64,000 bases of DNA from Solirubrobacter sp035555675 (GTDB taxonomy: Bacteria > Actinomycetota > Thermoleophilia > Solirubrobacterales > Solirubrobacteraceae), in the NCBI GenBank assembly GCA_035555675.1, contig DATMGH010000004.1, positions 62,001-126,000 of the forward strand, in the 5' to 3' direction. This document shows, one piece after another, positions 44,239 through 52,602 of the stretch (its first letter is position 1; the number at the start of each line of letters is the position of its first letter). Made by a program: the position numbers and the translations under genes. The notes below the pieces were generated by a model. It was not told where the DNA came from. It worked only from the letters and a program-made list of their open reading frames with translations, and searched no databases.

Positions 44239-46458
44239 ATGGCGGTAGCGACCGAGGTGGACCTGGAAACGCTCAAGCGCGTGGAGCAGCGCGTCCTGTG
44301 GCTGGCGACGAGCGTCGTCCACCACGCGAACCGCGTGCGGGAGAACCGCTCCGGCGTGAAGGTCGGCGGCCATCAGGCGTCCAGCGCGAGCATGGTGAGC
44401 CTGATGACCGCCCTCTGGTTCGGCGTGCTGGAGGCGCCGGACCGGGTGAGCGTGAAGCCGCACGCGAGCCCGGTCCTGCACGCGCTCAACCACCTGCTCG
44501 GCCGGCTGGACGCGAAGTACCTCACGACGCTGCGCGAGTACGGCGGCCTGCAGTCCTACCCGAGCCGGACCAAGGACCCGGACCCGGTCGACTACTCGAC
44601 GGGGTCGGTCGGCCTCGGCGCCACCGCCCCGATCTGGGGCGCGATCGCGCACCGCTACGTCGCCGGCCACTTCGACGTCCCGCGCGGCGGCCGCCAGATC
44701 GCGCTGATCGGCGACGCGGAGCTCGACGAGGGCGCCTGCTGGGAGGCGATCGCCGACCCGATGGTCGCGCGCCTCGGCGAAGTGATGTGGGTGGTGGACC
44801 TCAACCGCCAGTCGCTGGACCGCGTCGTCCCGGACATCGCCGCCGGCCGCCTGGCCGCGATGTTCGAGGCCGCGGGCTGGCACACGGTGATGGTCAAGTA
44901 CGGGCCGCGGCTGGCGAGCCGGCCGGAGCTGCGCGCCCGCATCGACGCGATGCCCAACGAAGAGTACCAGCGGCTGCTGCGCGCGGACGCCCGCGAGCTG
45001 CGTGAGCGCATCGAGGTCGACGTCTCAGACCTCGACGACGCCGACCTGCTGGCGACGTTCCGCGACCTCGGCGGCCACGACCTCGCGAGCCTGCTCGACG
45101 GCTACCGCCAGGCGGACGCGGTCAAGGACCGCCCGAGCGTCGTCTTCGCGTACACGATCAAGGGCTGGTCGCTGCCGACCGAGGGTCATCCCGCCAACCA
45201 CTCCGCGCTGCTCAACCACGCGCAGTACCGCGAGCTGGCCGCACAGCTGGGGGAGGACGCCGAGGACCCGTTCCGGCCGTTCGATCCCGGCAGCCCGGAG
45301 GCGGCGCTGTGCGAGGCGACCGGCCGGCGCCTCAAGCGTGGCGCGATGCGCGCCGTCCCGGCCCCGAAGGTCCCGGGGGACCTGGGCCGCGAGCACACGG
45401 GCCGCGCGTCCACCCAGCAGGCGTTCGGGCGCTTCTTCGTCGACCTCGTCCGGGAGGCGCCGGACGTCGCCGCGCGCGTGGTCACGGTCAGCCCGGACGT
45501 GGGGACGAGCACGAACCTCGGCGGCTGGATCAACAAGGCCGGGATCTGGTCGGTGGGGGACCGCATCGACTGGTTCGCCGACGACACGGACACGCTGGTG
45601 CGCTGGCGCGAGCACGACCACGGGCGTCACCTGGAGCTCGGGATCGCCGAGGTCAACCTCGTCGGCCTGCTCGGCGAGCTGGGCGCGACCTGGTCGCGCG
45701 ACGGCCAGCCGCTGCTGCCGGTCGGCACGATCTACGACCCGTTCGTGGCCCGCGCCCTGGAGCCGTGGTCGTTCGGGATCTACGCCGGCGGGCAGTCGAT
45801 CCTCGTCGGCACTCCGTCCGGCGTCACGCTGGGCCCGGAGGGCGGCGCGCACCAGTCGGTGATCACGCCCAGCATCGGGATCGAGCAGCCGGGCTGCGTC
45901 TCCTACGAGCCCGCGTTCGGGCAGGACTTCGAGTGGTGCTTCCTGCACGCGCTCGGCCAGCTCGGCAAGCCGGGTGGGACGTCCGCGTACTTCCGGCTGT
46001 CGACCCGGCCGATCGACCAGTCTTTGCACACCGGCACCCGCGAGGAGGCGATCGCCGGCGGCTACAAGCTGCGGCCGCACGACGCGCCGGACGTGAGCAT
46101 CGCGGTGATGGGCGCATTGGTGCCGGAGGCGCTCGCCGCCGCGGACACGCTGACCGCGGCGGGAATCCGGATCGAGGTCGTCTGCATCACCAGTGCCGAT
46201 CTGCTCTTCCGCTCCATGCAGGCAGGTTCCGGGTTCGGGGACGGCGATCCGCGCACGCTCGACCGGCTGTTCCGGCCGGGCGTCCCGATCGTCAGCGTGC
46301 TCGACGGGCATCCGCACACGCTCGCGTTCCTCGGCTCGCCGATCGCGTGCCTGGGCGTGAGCCGGTTCGGTCAGGCGGGCGACATCACCGACCTCTACGA
46401 GCACCACGAGATCGACCCGGAGTCGATCGTCGGCGCGGCGCTCGACCTCCTGGCCTGA
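44239..46458 (+). CDS. Transketolase/AceE-like thiamine-diphosphate enzyme
   Basis: 739 aa, about 150 shorter than homodimeric AceE. TPP/Mg motif G158DAELDEG...DLN189RQSLD; the Pyr-domain stretch EHTGRASTQQAFGRFF and the C-terminal transketolase-like domain are present. It looks most like a homodimeric pyruvate-dehydrogenase-type E1 or a transketolase-family 2-oxoacid enzyme. No E2 or E3 gene is nearby. Operon partner of the SHMT-like enzyme, which suggests a linked three-carbon/C1 reaction, but this is inference. Confidence 0.85.
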   Translation: MAVATEVDLETLKRVEQRVLWLATSVVHHANRVRENRSGVKVGGHQASSASMVSLMTALWFGVLEAPDRVSVKPHASPVLHALNHLLGRLDAKYLTTLREYGGLQSYPSRTKDPDPVDYSTGSVGLGATAPIWGAIAHRYVAGHFDVPRGGRQIALIGDAELDEGACWEAIADPMVARLGEVMWVVDLNRQSLDRVVPDIAAGRLAAMFEAAGWHTVMVKYGPRLASRPELRARIDAMPNEEYQRLLRADARELRERIEVDVSDLDDADLLATFRDLGGHDLASLLDGYRQADAVKDRPSVVFAYTIKGWSLPTEGHPANHSALLNHAQYRELAAQLGEDAEDPFRPFDPGSPEAALCEATGRRLKRGAMRAVPAPKVPGDLGREHTGRASTQQAFGRFFVDLVREAPDVAARVVTVSPDVGTSTNLGGWINKAGIWSVGDRIDWFADDTDTLVRWREHDHGRHLELGIAEVNLVGLLGELGATWSRDGQPLLPVGTIYDPFVARALEPWSFGIYAGGQSILVGTPSGVTLGPEGGAHQSVITPSIGIEQPGCVSYEPAFGQDFEWCFLHALGQLGKPGGTSAYFRLSTRPIDQSLHTGTREEAIAGGYKLRPHDAPDVSIAVMGALVPEALAAADTLTAAGIRIEVVCITSADLLFRSMQAGSGFGDGDPRTLDRLFRPGVPIVSVLDGHPHTLAFLGSPIACLGVSRFGQAGDITDLYEHHEIDPESIVGAALDLLA

Positions 46459-46477
46459 TCGCGGTACCTTCCCGACC

Positions 46478-46639
46478 GTGGCGCTCGCGCTCATCACCGT
46501 CTTCGCCGCCGGCCTGCTCGGCGGCGGCATCGCGGCGAACATCACGGTCATGGTCGTGATCGCCGCGATCACGCTGGTCGTGCTCGGCGCTTACAACGGG
46601 CTGCGCAACCTGCTCTACGTCTGCGACTCGCGCCGCTAG
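46478..46639 (+). CDS. Small hydrophobic membrane protein (53 aa)
   Basis: From GTG 46478: MALALITVFAAGLLGGGIAANITV... with two hydrophobic stretches joined by Gly-rich and Asn/Arg residues, ending LYVCDSRR. It resembles small two-helix membrane proteins. No family recognised. Its stop overlaps the convergent Nudix gene by 4 nt. Too short to be certain, but codon use is coding-like and the composition is clearly membrane-type. Confidence 0.5.
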   Translation: MALALITVFAAGLLGGGIAANITVMVVIAAITLVVLGAYNGLRNLLYVCDSRR

Positions 46640-47226
46640 TCGAGCACGATCCGGGCCGCTTCGCCGTGGCCCTCGACGCGCGGCTGGACCGGGCGGACCT
46701 CGTGCGTCGACGCCCACGCGAGCAGCGCGTCGGCCGTGTCGAAGCGGGTGAGCACCTCGAGGTTCTTGATCGTCGGGAACACCATCAGCAGCTCGCCGGC
46801 GTCGGCGCCCTGGAGCGCGCGGTCCGGGGCGAACCAGCGCGCGTCCACGATCTCCGCCCCGTCCGGGACGGCCTCGGCGCCGTCCGGCGCGTGGGCGAGG
46901 AAGAAGTACGTGTCGAAGCGGATCGTCACCTCGGGCGGCGTGATCCAGCGTGCGAACGGGACGAGCGCGTCGGCGGTGAGCGTGAGCTCGGTCTCCTCGT
47001 GTACTTCGCGGACGCCCGCGGCGCGGTGGTCCTCGCCCGCGTCGACCGCTCCGCCCGGGAAGACCCAGGCGCCGCCCATGAAGCGCGCCTTCGGCGTGCG
47101 CTGGACCATCAGCACTTCCAGCCGCGTGCCACCGCCTCGCACCACGACCACCGTTGCCGCCTGCCGCGGCTCGGTGGGCTCGCCGCTTTCGTTGAGGATC
47201 GTGCCGGGCTCCGGACCGTGCGTCAT
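46636..47226 (-). CDS. Nudix hydrolase family protein
   Basis: 196 aa. Nudix box G-x5-E-x7-REVHEETEL starting in FPGGAVDAGEDHRAAGVREVHEETEL, with all metal-binding Glu present. N-terminal VVVRGGGTRLEVLMVQRTPKARFMGGAWVFPGG is typical. The MTHGP start at 47226 has no separate leader: ATG lies by the shared TAATAT region. Substrate unknown; probably a nucleotide-sugar or CoA-derivative hydrolase. Confidence 0.9.
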   Translation of the reverse strand: MTHGPEPGTILNESGEPTEPRQAATVVVVRGGGTRLEVLMVQRTPKARFMGGAWVFPGGAVDAGEDHRAAGVREVHEETELTLTADALVPFARWITPPEVTIRFDTYFFLAHAPDGAEAVPDGAEIVDARWFAPDRALQGADAGELLMVFPTIKNLEVLTRFDTADALLAWASTHEVRPVQPRVEGHGEAARIVLD

Positions 47227-47236
47227 CAGGTCAGCC

Positions 47237-47242
47237 TAATAT
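47237..47242 (+). promoter_or_regulatory. -10 box for leaderless rubredoxin
   Basis: TAATAT lies 8 nt before ATG 47251 in a 24-nt divergent gap shared with the Nudix gene. No Shine-Dalgarno precedes the rubredoxin ATG. Confidence 0.45.
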
Positions 47243-47250
47243 GGGCGCGC

Positions 47251-47430
47251 ATGACTACGGAGACGGCCCGGCAATGGATTTGCGAGTCCTGCGGTTTCAT
47301 CTACGACCCCGCGGAGGGTGATCCCGACGGGGGCATCCCGGCCGGGACGGCGTTCGAGGACATCCCCGCGGACTGGTACTGCCCGGTGTGCGGCGCGCGT
47401 AAGGCGGACTTCTCGCCTTACGAGGGTTAG
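47251..47430 (+). CDS. Rubredoxin
   Basis: 59 aa iron electron carrier. Both CxxCG knuckles are present (WICESCGFIYDP and WYCPVCGARKADF), with the conserved aromatic/Asp framework. Electron-transfer partner unknown; the following gene is a membrane-fused polyamine synthase-like protein 11 nt later. Starts at ATG 47251; the in-frame upstream extension is not rubredoxin-like. Confidence 0.95.
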   Translation: MTTETARQWICESCGFIYDPAEGDPDGGIPAGTAFEDIPADWYCPVCGARKADFSPYEG

Positions 47431-47441
47431 CCTTTCACCGC

Positions 47442-48950
47442 GTGACGGCGCTTCGGTCTAGCCCGGCACGCGGGTTGGCGCCGCCGCTGGAGGCGCTTGT
47501 GTTCGCGGTCGGCCTGAGCACGCTGGGGGCGGAGATCGCCGCCCAGCGGCTGATGGCGCCGTTCTTCGGGTCCTCGACCGTGATCTGGGCGAACACGATC
47601 GCGGTCGTGCTGCTGGCGCTGTCGATCGGGTACTGGCTGGGCGGCCGGCTGGCGGACCGGCGGCCGGAGCGGAGCGCGCTGGCGGCGCTGGTGCTGCTCG
47701 GCAGCGGGCTGCTGGCGATCGTCCCGTTCATCGCGCACCCGTTCCTGTCGCTGAGCGTGAGCGCGTTCGACGAGCTGTCGGTGGGCGCGTTCCTGGCGTC
47801 GCTGTTCGGGACGCTCGTGCTGGTGGCGGTGCCGCTGCTGCTGCTCGGGGCGGTGTCGCCGTGGGCGACGCGGCTGAAGCTGGCCGACGTGACGCAGGCG
47901 GGCGTGACCGCCGGGCGGCTGTACGCGATCTCGACGGTCGGCTCGCTGGTCGGCGTGTTCTTCGTGGCGCTGTGGGCGATCGAGGCGATCGGGACGCAGC
48001 GCACGTTCCTCGTGCTGGCGGCGGTGCCGGCGCTGGTCGCCGCCGCCCAGCTCGGGCCGCGCTGGCTCGTGGTCCCGGGCGCGTTGGTCGTCGCGCTCGC
48101 GCTGCCGGTCGGCACGACCAAGCCCGGGAACGTGCTCTATGAAACCGAGACGGCGTACCAGTACGCGCGGGTGGTGCAGGACCCGGACGGCACGCGCAAG
48201 CTGGAGCTCAACGAGGGTCAGGCGATCCACTCGCTGTGGCGGCCCGGCACGGTCCTCACCGGCGGCTACTGGGACGGGTTCCTGGTGCTGCCGTTCGCGA
48301 CCGGCTCCGGGCGGCCGCCGGCCCGGATCGCTGCGCTCGGCACGGCCGGGGGGACGGTCCCGCGCGCGTACGCGCACTACTTCCCGTCCACGCGGGTGGA
48401 CGCGGTGGACATCGACGGCGAGCTGTTCAAGATCGGGCGCCGCTGGTTCGGCTTGGAGGCGCGGCCGCAGCTGCGCGAGTTCGCCCAGGACGCGCGGCCG
48501 TTCCTGCGCTCGACGGACGAGCGCTACGACGCGATCTTCGTCGACGCCTACCGGCAGCCGTACATCCCGTTCTACCTGACCACGCGCGAGTTCTTCTCGC
48601 TGGCGCGGTCGCGGCTGGCGCCGGGCGGGTCGGTGATCATCAACGTCGGCCATCCGCGCGACTCGCAGACGCTCGAGAAGGCGCTCAGCGCGACGCTCGG
48701 GACGGTGTTCAAGCACGTCGCGCGGGACCCGGTCCAGACGCTGAACACGCTCGTGATCGCGTCGGACGCGCCGCTGAGCGCGGCGGGGCTCGACGAGGCG
48801 CCGGCGGCGTTGCGCAGCCTGGCGGGGGAGAGCGCGGGACGGCTGGAGCCGGCGCTGCGCGGCGGGACGGTCTTCACCGACGACCGGGCGCCGGTCGAGT
48901 GGCTGATCGACGCGTCGATCGTCTCGTACGCCGCGGGGGAGGAGAAATGA
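47442..48950 (+). CDS. Membrane-fused spermidine synthase-like protein
   Basis: 502 aa. The first about 215 residues form seven or so hydrophobic helices (LVFAVGLSTLGAEIAAQRLMAPFFG, LGAVSPWATRLKLADV, YAISTVGSLVG). The rest is a Rossmann methyltransferase/spermidine synthase-like domain with GTAGGTVPRAY and DAVDIDGELFKIGRRWFG, DAIFVDAYRQPYIPF. This fusion type is known in bacteria. The catalytic Asp of true SpeE seems replaced or shifted, so product identity is uncertain. GTG 47442; ATGA overlap with the next gene. Confidence 0.88.
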   Translation: MTALRSSPARGLAPPLEALVFAVGLSTLGAEIAAQRLMAPFFGSSTVIWANTIAVVLLALSIGYWLGGRLADRRPERSALAALVLLGSGLLAIVPFIAHPFLSLSVSAFDELSVGAFLASLFGTLVLVAVPLLLLGAVSPWATRLKLADVTQAGVTAGRLYAISTVGSLVGVFFVALWAIEAIGTQRTFLVLAAVPALVAAAQLGPRWLVVPGALVVALALPVGTTKPGNVLYETETAYQYARVVQDPDGTRKLELNEGQAIHSLWRPGTVLTGGYWDGFLVLPFATGSGRPPARIAALGTAGGTVPRAYAHYFPSTRVDAVDIDGELFKIGRRWFGLEARPQLREFAQDARPFLRSTDERYDAIFVDAYRQPYIPFYLTTREFFSLARSRLAPGGSVIINVGHPRDSQTLEKALSATLGTVFKHVARDPVQTLNTLVIASDAPLSAAGLDEAPAALRSLAGESAGRLEPALRGGTVFTDDRAPVEWLIDASIVSYAAGEEK

Positions 48951-49540
48951 GGCGTTGGGGGTACGCCGAGCTCGTGGTGTTCATCGCCGGCATCTCGACC
49001 CTGGGCGCGGAGATCGCGGCGGCGCGGCTGGTCGCGCCCGCGTTCGGCGCGTCGACCGTGGTGTGGGCGAACACGATCGCGGTCGTGCTCGTCGCGCTGG
49101 CCGGCGGGTACTGGCTCGGCGGGCGGCTCGCGGACCGGCACCCGCACCGCCGCGCGCTGGCGCTGGCCGCGCTGTGCGGCGCGGTGCTGGTGGCGCTGAT
49201 CCCGCTCGCCGCGATCCCGCTGCTGGGGGCGACCGAGGACGCGCTGGGCGAGCTGCCCGGCTCGTTGCTGGTGCTGGCCGTGCTGGTGGCGCCGCCGGTG
49301 CTGGTGCTCGGGTCGCTGTCGCCGTGGGCGATTCGCCTGCGCGTGCGCTCCGTGCGCGGGGCGGGCGACGTCACCGGACGGCTGTACGCGCTGTCGACCG
49401 CGGGGGGTCTGGTCGGCAACTTCGCGGCCGCGCTGGCGCTGATCCCGCTGGTCGGGACGCGCTGGACGTTCCTGTTGTTCGCGGCACTGCTGGCCGCGGT
49501 GTCCGCTCCGGTGGCATGGACTTCCTCCAGGCCTGCCTGA
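48947..49540 (+). CDS. Membrane half paralogue of the spermidine synthase-like fusion
   Basis: 197 aa, essentially only the hydrophobic half of the preceding protein: GISTLGAEIAAARLVAPAFGASTVVWANTIAVVLVALAGGYWLGGRLADRHPHRRAL aligns with residues 23-80 of it, and SLSPWAIRLR...GRLYALSTAGGLVGNFAAALALIPLVGTRWTFLLF with its end. The synthase domain is missing. Likely a tandem duplication followed by truncation, or a partner subunit. Coupled upstream by ATGA; overlaps the BKACE gene by 25 nt. Confidence 0.85.
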   Translation: MRRWGYAELVVFIAGISTLGAEIAAARLVAPAFGASTVVWANTIAVVLVALAGGYWLGGRLADRHPHRRALALAALCGAVLVALIPLAAIPLLGATEDALGELPGSLLVLAVLVAPPVLVLGSLSPWAIRLRVRSVRGAGDVTGRLYALSTAGGLVGNFAAALALIPLVGTRWTFLLFAALLAAVSAPVAWTSSRPA

Positions 49541-50223
49541 ACGGCGACCGCGAGGCGGGCGTCCCGCGTTCGCCGGCGGAGCTGGCGGAGGCCGCGCGGG
49601 CCTGCGTGGCCGCCGGCGCGGTCTCGGTGCACGCGCATCCGCGGGACGCGGACGGGGGCGAGTCGCTGGCGGGTGACGACGTCGCGGCCGCGTTGGCGGC
49701 GCTGCGGGCAGCGGTGCCGGAGGCCGAGATCTCGTTCTCGACCGGGCTCTGGATCCCGAGCGGCGACGTCGACGCCCGGCTGCGGGCGATCTCGTCGTGG
49801 ACCGCGGCGGTGCCCGACGTCGTGTCGGTGAACCTGTGCGAGGAGGGCTGGCGCGATCTGGCCGAGCTCGTGCGAAGCCGCGGGATCGGGATCGAGGCGG
49901 GGCTCTGGACGCCGCGGGACGCCGAGGTGCTCGCGGCCAGCGGCGTCCACGTGCGGCGTGTGCTGGTCGAGCCGCGCAGCGAGAATCCCGCCGAGGCGGT
50001 GGCGATGGCGCGCGACATCGACCTCACGTTGGACGCCGTGGGGCTCGACGCGCCGCGGCTGCACCACGGCGTGGGGGACGCGACGTGGGCGATCCTCGAC
50101 CGGGCGGTGACGCTCGGGCATCAGATCCGTATCGGGTTGGAGGACGTGCTCACGCTCCCCGACGGACGCCGCGCGCCGGACAACGCGGCGCTCGTCGTGG
50201 AGACCGTGCTGCGCTACGCCTGA
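49516..50223 (+). CDS. BKACE family (DUF849) protein
   Basis: 235 aa TIM-barrel related to beta-keto acid cleavage enzymes. The N-terminal MDFLQACLNGDREAG and the metal motif VSVHAHPRDADGGESL are characteristic; SVNLCEEGW and the C-terminal IRIGLEDVLTLPDGRRAPDNAALV match the family. Zn-dependent Claisen-type cleavage of beta-keto acids with CoA is known for members; this one is about 40-80 aa shorter than usual. Its end overlaps the convergent DUF2188-like gene by 10 nt. Confidence 0.85.
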   Translation: MDFLQACLNGDREAGVPRSPAELAEAARACVAAGAVSVHAHPRDADGGESLAGDDVAAALAALRAAVPEAEISFSTGLWIPSGDVDARLRAISSWTAAVPDVVSVNLCEEGWRDLAELVRSRGIGIEAGLWTPRDAEVLAASGVHVRRVLVEPRSENPAEAVAMARDIDLTLDAVGLDAPRLHHGVGDATWAILDRAVTLGHQIRIGLEDVLTLPDGRRAPDNAALVVETVLRYA

Positions 50224-50426
50224 CCGGGGCGCCGGAGCGGGCGCACGCGGTGATAGCGGTCGTGCACGTAGGCGGCCGCGTCTTGAGCGCCCGCCTGGCG
50301 CCGAGCGGCCTGCTCGGCTTCGGCGAGGGTCGCGAACCAGGTCGACACGGCGTCCGCCGCGTCGAGCGTCCATCCGCCGGTGGTGGCGTGGGGGAGCACG
50401 TGCACTTCCGCGATCTGCACTGCCAT
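50214..50426 (-). CDS. DUF2188-like small protein
   Basis: 70 aa. MAVQIAEVHVLPHATTGGW...TWFATLAEAEQAARRQAGAQDAAAYVHDRYHRVR matches the shape of DUF2188 (HVxPH..GGW, TxxEAxxxAR, VHxxxxR). A longer frame to 50552 exists but runs into the low-complexity region. The repeat array begins about 125 nt upstream of its start. Function unknown. Confidence 0.65.
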   Translation of the reverse strand: MAVQIAEVHVLPHATTGGWTLDAADAVSTWFATLAEAEQAARRQAGAQDAAAYVHDRYHRVRPLRRPGQA

Positions 50427-51260
50427 GGGACGACATTCCAGCGTGCGGGCGCGGCGATGGGTTGGGCCGCCGGGCCGAGATTCGCGGGCGGTGATTGTCC
50501 ACGCGGTCCGGGCGGGCGACGCGGGCGTGGGTGGCGCGGGCGCGGACGGCACGGGCGCGGGTGCGGCGAGCGGTCGCGTTGCGGCGGATGGCGCCGGAAA
50601 GTGACCGCTCGGCGCGCATCGTCGCGCCCGCGTGCCTCGTCGCGCCGTGCGCGCGTCGTGGCCCCGCGTTGTCGCGCGTCACGCCGCGGTCGCCGGAGTG
50701 GTCGGTGCCGGCGTCGTGGGGTGGGCGTGGCGAGGGGTCGGGTTGCGGCGGATGGCGCCGGAAAGTGACCGCTCGGCGCGCATCGTCGCGCCCGCGCAAT
50801 GCACGGCGGTCGCGCGCCGTGCCGTGCGCGCGTCGTCGCGCGTCACGCCGCGGTCGCCGGAGCGGTGGGTGCCGGTGTCGTGGGGTGGGTGCGGTGAGGG
50901 GTCGCGTTGTGGTGGATGGCGCCGGAAAGTGACCACTCGGCGCGCATCGTCGCGCCCGCGTGCCTCGTCGCGCCGTGCGCGCGTCGTCGCCCCGCATTGT
51001 CGCGCGTCACGCCGCGGTCGCCGGAGCGGTGGGTGCCGGCGTCGTGGGGTGGGTGCGGTGAGGGGTCGGGTTGTGGCGGATGGCGCCGGAAAGTGACCAC
51101 TCGCCGCGCATCGCCGCGCCCCGCGCAATGCGCGGCGGTCGCGCGCCGCGCCGCGCCTCGGGCGCGCGGCAGGCCGCGGCCGGGGGTACGCGGCGGGCGC
51201 GCGGTACGCGGCGGGCGCGCGCCGCGGGCGCGGCGACGCGGCTCGTCCCGCGGCACTTCG
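50427..51260. other. 834-bp gene-free region holding a 164-bp repeat array
   Basis: No gene is supported here. All open frames across it are GC-rich shadows; the period of 164 nt is not a multiple of 3, so no repeated protein is coded. The core is the tandem array at 50586-51165; flanks (50427-50585, 51166-51260) are extremely GC-rich, low-complexity sequence with partial similarity to the repeat near 50551. Confidence 0.8.
50586..51165. repeat. Tandem array of a 164-bp unit in an A-B-A-B pattern
   Basis: Units begin with GGATGGCGCCGGAAAGTGAC at 50586, 50750, 50914 and 51078, exactly 164 bp apart. Copies 1 and 3 share the same middle section (GCCTCGTCGCGCCGTGCGCG), while copies 2 and 4 share another (CGCAATGCxCGGCGGTCGCG). 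Their ends (GTCACGCCGCGGTCGCC and GGGGTGGG) are common to copies 1-3. Copy 4 diverges after about 90 bp. So the higher-order period is 328 bp. Role unknown: structural or recombination array, or a noncoding RNA family. Confidence 0.9.
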
Positions 51261-52475
51261 TCAGGCGGCGCGGGGGAGACCTTGGGCGGCGGCGACGGGG
51301 AGGCCGGCGGCCGGGCGGAAGCCGGCGCGCAGGGCCGCGCGGCCGAGTGTGGTCGCGGCGCCGCGGAGCTCCGCACGGGTGTGGGACGCCATCGCCGAGA
51401 GGCGCACGCGGGCGGTGCCGGAGGGGACGGCCGGCGGGCGGACGGCTTCCGCGAACACGCCGAGCTCGAGCGCGTGGTCGACGATCCGGCTCGCGACCTC
51501 CGCGTCGCCGACGACGAGCGGCACGACGTGCGCCGCGGCGCCGCTCACCTCGAACCCTTCGCGGGCGAGGCCGTCGCGCAGGGCCTCGGCGTTCGCGCGC
51601 AGCTTGTCGACGCGTCGCGGCTGCTCCTCCAGCAGGTCGAGCGCCGCCATCGCCGCCGCGGCCGCGACCGGCGGCAGCGCGGTCGAGTGCAGCAGCGTCC
51701 GCGCGCTGTGCACCAGAAACCGCGCCGTGACGTGGTCGCACGCGACGAAGCCGCCGTAGGACCCGAGCGCCTTGCCGAGCGTCCCGGTGATCACGTCGAC
51801 CTCGTCCTCCAGGCTGGCCTCGGCGACGGCGCCGCGACCGCCGGGGCCGAGCGCCCCCAGGGCGTGCGCCTCGTCGACCAGCACGCGCACATCGAACCGG
51901 TGCGCCAGGTCGACGATCTCCTCGAGCGGCGCGACGTCCCCGTCCATGCCGAACATGCCGTCGGTGGCGATCAGCGTCGCGCGCCCGTCGCACTGGCGCA
52001 GCGCCCACAGCAGATGGTCCGGATCGGCGTGGCGGTACGCGATCACGTCCGCCCCGGAGAGCCGGCACCCGTCGACGATCGAGCAGTGGCTGAGCTCGTC
52101 GTGCAGGACGACCTCGCCGCGCCGGGCGAGCGCCGAGATCGCGCCCATGTTGGCCAGCGCGCCCGAGCCGAACAGCAACGCGGCCCGCTGGCCGGTGAAC
52201 GCCGCGAGCCGCTCCTCGAGCCGGCGGTGCAGCGTCATCGTCCCGCACGACACGCGCGCGGCGCCCGCGCCGACGCCCCAGCGCATGGACGCGTCGGCCG
52301 CCGCCTGGCGGACCTTCGGATGATCGGCGAGCCCGAGCGCGTTGCCCGAGCACAGCAGCAGCACCGGCCGCCCGTCCAGCACCACGCGCGGCCCCTGCGG
52401 TCCGGAGACCATCCGCATGCGCTGGTGCAGCCCGAGCTGGTTGAGCTCGTCCAGGCGGTCCTCGAGATCCAGCAT
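51261..52475 (-). CDS. PLP-dependent alpha-oxoamine synthase (8-amino-7-oxononanoate synthase / glycine C-acetyltransferase type)
   Basis: 404 aa. PLP Lys in ITGTLGKALGSYGGFVA; TDGMFGMDGDVAPLEEIVDLA and VDEAHALGALGPGGRGA are the family hallmarks; GSGALANMGAISAL is typical of BioF/Kbl/HemA-type. Joins an amino acid to an acyl-CoA with decarboxylation. The C-terminal 20 residues are a Pro/Ala tail (GLPVAAAQGLPRAA). No bio genes adjoin, so BioF versus Kbl cannot be decided. Confidence 0.88.
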   Translation of the reverse strand: MLDLEDRLDELNQLGLHQRMRMVSGPQGPRVVLDGRPVLLLCSGNALGLADHPKVRQAAADASMRWGVGAGAARVSCGTMTLHRRLEERLAAFTGQRAALLFGSGALANMGAISALARRGEVVLHDELSHCSIVDGCRLSGADVIAYRHADPDHLLWALRQCDGRATLIATDGMFGMDGDVAPLEEIVDLAHRFDVRVLVDEAHALGALGPGGRGAVAEASLEDEVDVITGTLGKALGSYGGFVACDHVTARFLVHSARTLLHSTALPPVAAAAAMAALDLLEEQPRRVDKLRANAEALRDGLAREGFEVSGAAAHVVPLVVGDAEVASRIVDHALELGVFAEAVRPPAVPSGTARVRLSAMASHTRAELRGAATTLGRAALRAGFRPAAGLPVAAAQGLPRAA

Positions 52476-52531
52476 CCAAGATCCTCGTGTCGGGGTTTGC
52501 CGGAAGGTACGGCCCGGGCCGGACGACTCCG

Positions 52532-52591
52532 CGGCGAGGCGTCGGGCGGCGAGGGGTGGGACGGCGAGGGGTGGAGCGGCGAGGCGTGGAG
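52532..52591. repeat. 15-bp tandem repeat, four units
   Basis: Four units of about 15 bp (CGGCGAGGSGTSGGR-type) at 52532-52546, 52547-52561, 52562-52576 and 52577-52591, in the 127-nt gap upstream of the PLP-synthase start. Units 2 and 3 differ by one base. A hairpin with arms GCGGGCG/CGCCCGC lies right after. Probably a minisatellite; no gene crosses it convincingly. Confidence 0.75.
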
Positions 52592-52602
52592 CGGGCGGCG
52601 CG

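Noticed and set aside
50586..51165. CRISPR array
   Set aside because: The units are contiguous and 164 bp long, without unique spacers between short repeats; no cas genes are present.
50495..51376. Arg/Ala-rich frames across the 164-bp repeat array on both strands
   Set aside because: Unit length is not divisible by 3, so each copy is read in another frame; no start, ribosome site or domain supports them.
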